From contig NZ_NKCN01000003.1 of the NCBI RefSeq assembly GCF_002245535.1, positions 248,001 through 312,000 on the forward strand: a stretch of DNA of 64,000 bases, in the 5' to 3' direction. Made by a program: the position numbers and the translations under genes. This document shows, piece by piece, positions 60,136-64,000 of the stretch. Below the pieces are notes generated by a model, which made no database searches, was not told where the DNA came from, and worked only from the letters and a program-made list of their open reading frames with translations. The stretch's first letter is position 1. Each line of letters starts with the position of its first letter. The stretch is from Mycobacterium lehmannii (GTDB taxonomy: Bacteria; Actinomycetota; Actinomycetes; Mycobacteriales; Mycobacteriaceae).

Positions 60136-61943
60136 AAATGGCGGCGATCGAGGACTACGCCTTGCTCGGAGACCTTCAGACGGCCGCGCTCGTGGGCCGC
60201 GACGGAGCCATCGACTGGCTGTGCCTACCGCGGTTCGACTCGCCGGCATGTCTGGCCGCACTGCTGCACGACGAAGAAGCCGGCAGTTGGCGGATCGCAC
60301 CGGCATCCGGCGGACCGGCCACCCGGCGCAGATACCGCGGAGACACGCTGATCCTGGAAAGCGAATGGGACACGCCGGAGGGGACTGTCCGCATGGTGGA
60401 CTGCATGCCCCCGCGCGGCACCGAACCCGATGTGGTGCGCGTCGTCGAGGGAGTGTCCGGTCGCGTGCCCATGCGCATGGTGTTGCGGCTGCGCTTCGAT
60501 TACGGCCACATCGTGCCGTGGGTGCGCCGCGAGGGTGCCGACCTCGCTGCCGTCGCCGGACCCGACGCAATCTGGCTGCGCACGCCGGCGCCGATACGCG
60601 GCGAGGATCTCTCCACGGTCGCCGAGTTCGACGTCGCCGCCGGTGAGCGGATCCCGTTCGTGCTCACCTACGCGCCGTCACACCTGCCCCGACCCGCGCC
60701 CGTCGACCCGGACACCGCCATCGCGGAGGCCGAAAGGTTCTGGACCGAATGGATCTCGCGGTGCCGCTACCGAGGCAGGTGGGACAGCGAGGTCCGCCGG
60801 GCGCTGGTGATACTCAAAGCTCTGACGTATGCGCCGACGGGCGGCATCGTGGCGGCGGCCACGACGTCGCTGCCCGAACAACTCGGCGGCTCACGCAACT
60901 GGGATTACCGCTTCTGCTGGCTCCGCGACGCGGCCTTCACGTTGCAAGCGCTCCTAGGCACCGGGTTCGTCGCCGAGGCCAGGGCCTGGCGGGAATGGCT
61001 CGTGCGAGCTGTGGCAGGCGATCCGTCGAAACTGCAGATCATGTACGGGCTCGACGGCAGGCGGAGGCTCTACGAGCAGGAGCTGCCGTGGTTGTCGGGT
61101 TATGAGGGGTCCGCCCCTGTGCGAATCGGCAACGCCGCGGCCGGCCAGTTCCAACTCGACGTGTGGGGCGAGGTACTCGACGGACTGCATCTGGCCCGCG
61201 ACGCCGGCATGACGACCGACGACACGGCCTGGGATGTGCAGCGCGCCTTGCTCGACTATCTCGAGGGTCATTGGCGCGACCCCGACAACAGCCTGTGGGA
61301 AGTTCGCGGTCCCAGGCGCCATTTCGTGCACTCGAAGGTGATGGCATGGGCGGGTGTCGACCGCGCAGTGAAGACGGTCGACCACCACGGGCTACCCGGA
61401 CCGGTGGATCGGTGGCGTGCCCTGCGCGACGAGATTCACGCCGAGGTGTGCGCCAACGGCTACGACACCGACCGCAACACCTTCACCCAGTATTACGGGT
61501 CCGATGCGGTCGATGCCGCGCTGCTGCTGATCCCGCGGGTCGGCTTCCTACCCTGGAACGATCCCCGCGTACGAGGCACCGTCGACGCGGTGCAGGCGCG
61601 CTTGACAACCGATGGACTCCTGCTGCGGTACCGCACCGAGCACGGTGTCGACGGGTTGCCCGGCCACGAGGGCGCGTTCCTCGCGTGCTCCTTCTGGCTC
61701 GCCGACGCCTTGCACGGGCTAGGCCGCACCGCCGAGGCGACCGCACTGTTCGAACGCCTGCTTGGCCTGCGCAACGATGTCGGTTTGCTCAGTGAGGAAT
61801 TCGACACCACGATCCGCAGGCACGTGGGGAACACGCCGCAGGCGTTCAGCATGGTCGGGCTGATCAACACCGCCCGTGAACTGACCGGCGCCAGGACCGA
61901 GACATCGGCGCGCGGCTTCGAGCAGGACCTCGCGTCCGCCTGA
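60132..61943 (+). CDS. Glycoside hydrolase family 15 protein (603 aa)
   Basis: (Alpha/alpha)6-barrel glucoamylase/trehalase family. N-terminal beta-domain (I-E-D-Y-A-L-L-G-D-L to about residue 220), then the catalytic barrel with R-N-W-D-Y-R-F-C-W-L-R-D, Q-L-D-V-W-G-E and W-E-V-R-G as the region of the general acid, and G-H-E-G-A-F-L-A-C with the second Glu. It inverts glycosidic bonds of trehalose or alpha-glucans; mycobacterial trehalase also belongs to this family, so trehalose is a reasonable substrate guess. The GTG overlaps the dehydrogenase stop; ATG two codons later is possible. No signal peptide. Confidence 0.88.
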   Translation: MKMAAIEDYALLGDLQTAALVGRDGAIDWLCLPRFDSPACLAALLHDEEAGSWRIAPASGGPATRRRYRGDTLILESEWDTPEGTVRMVDCMPPRGTEPDVVRVVEGVSGRVPMRMVLRLRFDYGHIVPWVRREGADLAAVAGPDAIWLRTPAPIRGEDLSTVAEFDVAAGERIPFVLTYAPSHLPRPAPVDPDTAIAEAERFWTEWISRCRYRGRWDSEVRRALVILKALTYAPTGGIVAAATTSLPEQLGGSRNWDYRFCWLRDAAFTLQALLGTGFVAEARAWREWLVRAVAGDPSKLQIMYGLDGRRRLYEQELPWLSGYEGSAPVRIGNAAAGQFQLDVWGEVLDGLHLARDAGMTTDDTAWDVQRALLDYLEGHWRDPDNSLWEVRGPRRHFVHSKVMAWAGVDRAVKTVDHHGLPGPVDRWRALRDEIHAEVCANGYDTDRNTFTQYYGSDAVDAALLLIPRVGFLPWNDPRVRGTVDAVQARLTTDGLLLRYRTEHGVDGLPGHEGAFLACSFWLADALHGLGRTAEATALFERLLGLRNDVGLLSEEFDTTIRRHVGNTPQAFSMVGLINTARELTGARTETSARGFEQDLASA

Positions 61944-61944
61944 A

Positions 61945-62484
61945 TTACTGCAAACACTTTGCCGCGGGCGTGATCTCGGCGCTCATATTGCTTTTCATCA
62001 TGGTCAGTGCCGCGTCGCTGAGTTCCGGGTCGATGTGGGCTACGGCGTCCGGTGGCACGACGACGGGGAAGTGCCGGACATAGGCGTCCAGCGCGGTGTA
62101 GAGGATGCATTGCTCGGTGACCTGACCGGTGAGGATGACCCGCTCGGGTTTCAACTGCCCCAGCAGGTATGCCAGCGCCGTGGCGTAGAAGGCGCTGTGA
62201 CGCACCTTCGTCATCAGGCGGCAGCCCTTCTGCGGGACGATCGGCTCGACCAGGTCGGGGCGTTCGCCCTGCAGCGCCGACTGCACGATGTCGCTGAACT
62301 CGGCGGTGAAATCGCCGTAGTTGTCGTTGACGTAGATGAGGTCGACATCGTCGCGGTCACGGGCCTCGGCGACGAGCGCCGCAAGGGGATCGATGATCTC
62401 GGCGACGTGGGGGATCAGCTTCTCGGCGTCGGGATGGCGGTAGGTGTTCATCATGTCGATGACCAGCACTGCGGTGTCACTCAT
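61945..62484 (-). CDS. Isochorismatase-family cysteine hydrolase (179 aa)
   Basis: Small amidohydrolase with the catalytic triad pattern: Asp in V-L-V-I-D-M, Lys in R-L-M-T-K-V-R-H-S-A-F and Cys in V-T-E-Q-C-I-L, preceded by the cis peptide T-G-Q-V. The second Cys of nicotinamidases is not clear, so the substrate is unknown. Adjacent to NAD synthetase, a link to nicotinamide salvage is conceivable. A GGGTAT element (62500-62495, minus strand) with GTTG 15 bp upstream resembles a SigF promoter. The long frame starts 15 codons earlier; Met at 62484 fits the fold. Confidence 0.85.
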   Translation of the reverse strand: MSDTAVLVIDMMNTYRHPDAEKLIPHVAEIIDPLAALVAEARDRDDVDLIYVNDNYGDFTAEFSDIVQSALQGERPDLVEPIVPQKGCRLMTKVRHSAFYATALAYLLGQLKPERVILTGQVTEQCILYTALDAYVRHFPVVVPPDAVAHIDPELSDAALTMMKSNMSAEITPAAKCLQ

Positions 62485-62494
62485 GGGGACTTGC

Positions 62495-62519
62495 ATACCC
62501 CGTTCCGTTTTCGGGCAAC
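62495..62519 (-). promoter_or_regulatory. Possible SigF-like promoter of the cysteine hydrolase
   Basis: Minus-strand GTTG (62519-62516), 15 bp, GGGTAT (62500-62495). It is one base off the GTTT -35 consensus. It sits inside the 43-bp gap shared with the divergent nadE gene. Confidence 0.45.
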
Positions 62520-62527
62520 AATGAGGC

Positions 62528-64000
62528 ATGGATTTCTACTCGGCGTACCGGCACGGCTTCGTCCGCGTCGCCGCATGCACGCACCACACGACGCTCGCCG
62601 ATCCGCGGGCCAATGCCGAGTCGGTGCTGCGGATGGCGCGCGCCTGCCACGACGACAACGTCGCGCTCGCGGTCTTTCCGGAGCTGACGCTGTCGGGATA
62701 TTCCATCGAGGACATCGTGATGCAGGACGCGCTGCTGGATGCGGTCGAGGACGCGGTGCTCGACATCGTCGTCGCCTCCGCCGACCTGATGCCCGTCCTC
62801 GTGATCGGAGCTCCGCTGCGCTATCGGCACAGGATCTACAACACGGCCATCGTGATCCACCGCGGCCGCGTGCTCGGCGTCGCGCCCAAGTCCTACCTGC
62901 CGACGTATCGGGAGTTCTACGAGCGCAGGCAGATGGCACCCGGCGACGACGTGCGCGGCGCGATCCGAATGGGCCGCGGAGGTGAGTGGGCCGACGTGCC
63001 GTTCGGGCCCGACTTGTTGTTCACCGCGACCGACGTCCCCGGGTTCGTATTGCACGTCGAGATCTGCGAGGACATGTTCGTGCCGATCCCGCCGAGCGCG
63101 TCGGCGGCACTGGCCGGCGCGACGGTGCTGGCGAACCTGTCCGGAAGCCCGATAACGATCGGACGCTCCGAAGACCGCTGCCTGCTGGCCCGCTCGGCGT
63201 CGGCGCGCTGCCTGGCCGCCTATGTGTACGCCGCGGCGGGCGAGGGCGAGTCGACAACCGACCTGGCCTGGGACGGGCAGACGATGATCTGGGAGAACGG
63301 CGAATGCCTCGCGCAATCCGAGCGCTTCCCAAAGGGTGAACGCCGATCCGTCGCCGACGTCGATCTGGAGTTGCTGCGATCCGAACGCATCCGGATGGGC
63401 ACCTTCGACGACAACCGCAGACACCACGCGGCATCGACGGACACCTACCGGCGGGTGGAGTTCCAGCTCGATCCGCCGACCGGCGACGTCGGATTGCTTC
63501 GCCACATCGAGCGTTTCCCGTTCGTGCCGTCGGATCCCGAACGGCTGGAACAGGATTGCTACGAGGCCTACAGCATCCAGGTGGCCGGGCTTGAACAGCG
63601 CCTGCGCGCGCTGAACTTCCCCAAGATCGTGCTCGGGGTGTCCGGAGGTCTGGACTCGACGCACGCCTTGATCGTCGCCGCCCGGGCGATGGATCGCGAA
63701 CAGCGCCCCCGCAGCGACATTCTCGCGTTCACCATGCCCGGATTCGCGACTGGCGAGCGCACCAAGGGCAACGCCGAGCGGTTGGCCGAGGCGCTGGGGG
63801 TGACGTTCACCGAACTCGACATCAGCTCCACAGCGGAGTTGATGCTGACCAACATCGACCACCCGTTCGGCCGCGGGGAGAAGGTCTACGACGTCACGTT
63901 CGAGAACGTGCAGGCCGGGCTGCGCACCGATTACCTGTTCCGCCTTGCCAACCAGCGCGGAGGCATCGTGTTGGGCACCGGCGACCTGTCGGAACTCGCG
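62528..64000 (+). CDS. nadE: Glutamine-dependent NAD+ synthetase (N-terminal 491 aa, continues past right edge)
   Basis: Last step of NAD synthesis with ammonia taken from glutamine. N-terminal nitrilase-type amidotransferase domain: Glu52 in F-P-E-L-T, Lys121 in P-K-S-Y-L and Cys180 in E-I-C-E-D form the glutaminase triad. The synthetase domain starts around residue 340 with the P-loop V-S-G-G-L-D-S-T, and the window ends in T-G-D-L-S-E-L. The frame is open to the last base, so the end lies outside. Mycobacterial NadE is about 680 residues. It is divergent from the cysteine hydrolase. Confidence 0.95.
   Translation, partial: MDFYSAYRHGFVRVAACTHHTTLADPRANAESVLRMARACHDDNVALAVFPELTLSGYSIEDIVMQDALLDAVEDAVLDIVVASADLMPVLVIGAPLRYRHRIYNTAIVIHRGRVLGVAPKSYLPTYREFYERRQMAPGDDVRGAIRMGRGGEWADVPFGPDLLFTATDVPGFVLHVEICEDMFVPIPPSASAALAGATVLANLSGSPITIGRSEDRCLLARSASARCLAAYVYAAAGEGESTTDLAWDGQTMIWENGECLAQSERFPKGERRSVADVDLELLRSERIRMGTFDDNRRHHAASTDTYRRVEFQLDPPTGDVGLLRHIERFPFVPSDPERLEQDCYEAYSIQVAGLEQRLRALNFPKIVLGVSGGLDSTHALIVAARAMDREQRPRSDILAFTMPGFATGERTKGNAERLAEALGVTFTELDISSTAELMLTNIDHPFGRGEKVYDVTFENVQAGLRTDYLFRLANQRGGIVLGTGDLSELA

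Overview
The window is high-GC actinobacterial DNA from a fast-growing Mycobacterium (Mycolicibacterium-type). The genus call rests on gene order recalled from M. tuberculosis: aglA-glbO-HNH-DUF5130-pepN-mycothiol reductase-rpiB-nei, tig-clpP1-clpP2-clpX, korA-korB-mobA, rpfE, a saccharopine dehydrogenase-like gene, valS-folC-ndk-rne-rplU-rpmA-obg-proB and nadE follow the Rv2474c to Rv2438c block in inverted orientation. Two accessory stretches interrupt this backbone. The species is not identifiable from the sequence alone.

Layout. 0-12.3 kb: conserved backbone (alpha-glucosidase, truncated globin, two HNH proteins, a probable cytochrome aa3 oxidase accessory pair, aminopeptidase N, mycothiol-linked thioredoxin-fold reductase, RpiB, Nei glycosylase), then a Na+/H+ antiporter and a glycine-rich membrane protein. 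12.5-23.7 kb: accessory island with a GAF protein, a polyprenyl-phosphate sugar transferase, a UGM-like flavoprotein, a divergent cis-prenyltransferase preceded by three regularly spaced palindromes, an MFS transporter, a methyltransferase, an NDP-sugar epimerase, an unknown protein, a GT2 glycosyltransferase fused to a degenerate M23 domain, and a lipoprotein. The content suggests a cell-envelope glycan or glycolipid pathway. 23.8-28.9 kb: tRNA-Gly, tRNA-Pro and the trigger factor/Clp protease genes, with a ClgR-type site before clpP1. 29-34 kb: fdhD, the ferredoxin-dependent 2-oxoacid oxidoreductase korAB and mobA. 34-38 kb: a 1-kb non-coding stretch, two tandem resuscitation-promoting factors, a VOC protein and an FAD monooxygenase. 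38-53 kb: S9 peptidase and the valS-to-proB housekeeping run.

53-62.5 kb: second accessory stretch, lying between proB and nadE. It has a Sir2 deacetylase pair and then two divergent operons that each carry a SigF-like promoter (GTTT-N15-GGGTA) in the shared 123-bp intergenic region. One encodes a lipoprotein, a molybdopterin oxidoreductase whose four predicted [4Fe-4S] ligands are replaced by Ser, His, Asp and Asp, and a small helical protein. The other encodes a DUF421 membrane protein fused in frame to an 18-cysteine four-helix-bundle protein, a glucose dehydrogenase-like enzyme and a GH15 glycosidase. I consider this the most promising undescribed system in the window: a stress-induced redox/metal/carbohydrate module.

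Many genes have a TANNNT -10 element ending 6-7 nt before the start codon, consistent with the leaderless transcription common in mycobacteria. Functions are assigned from motifs and remembered family features; no database search was run.
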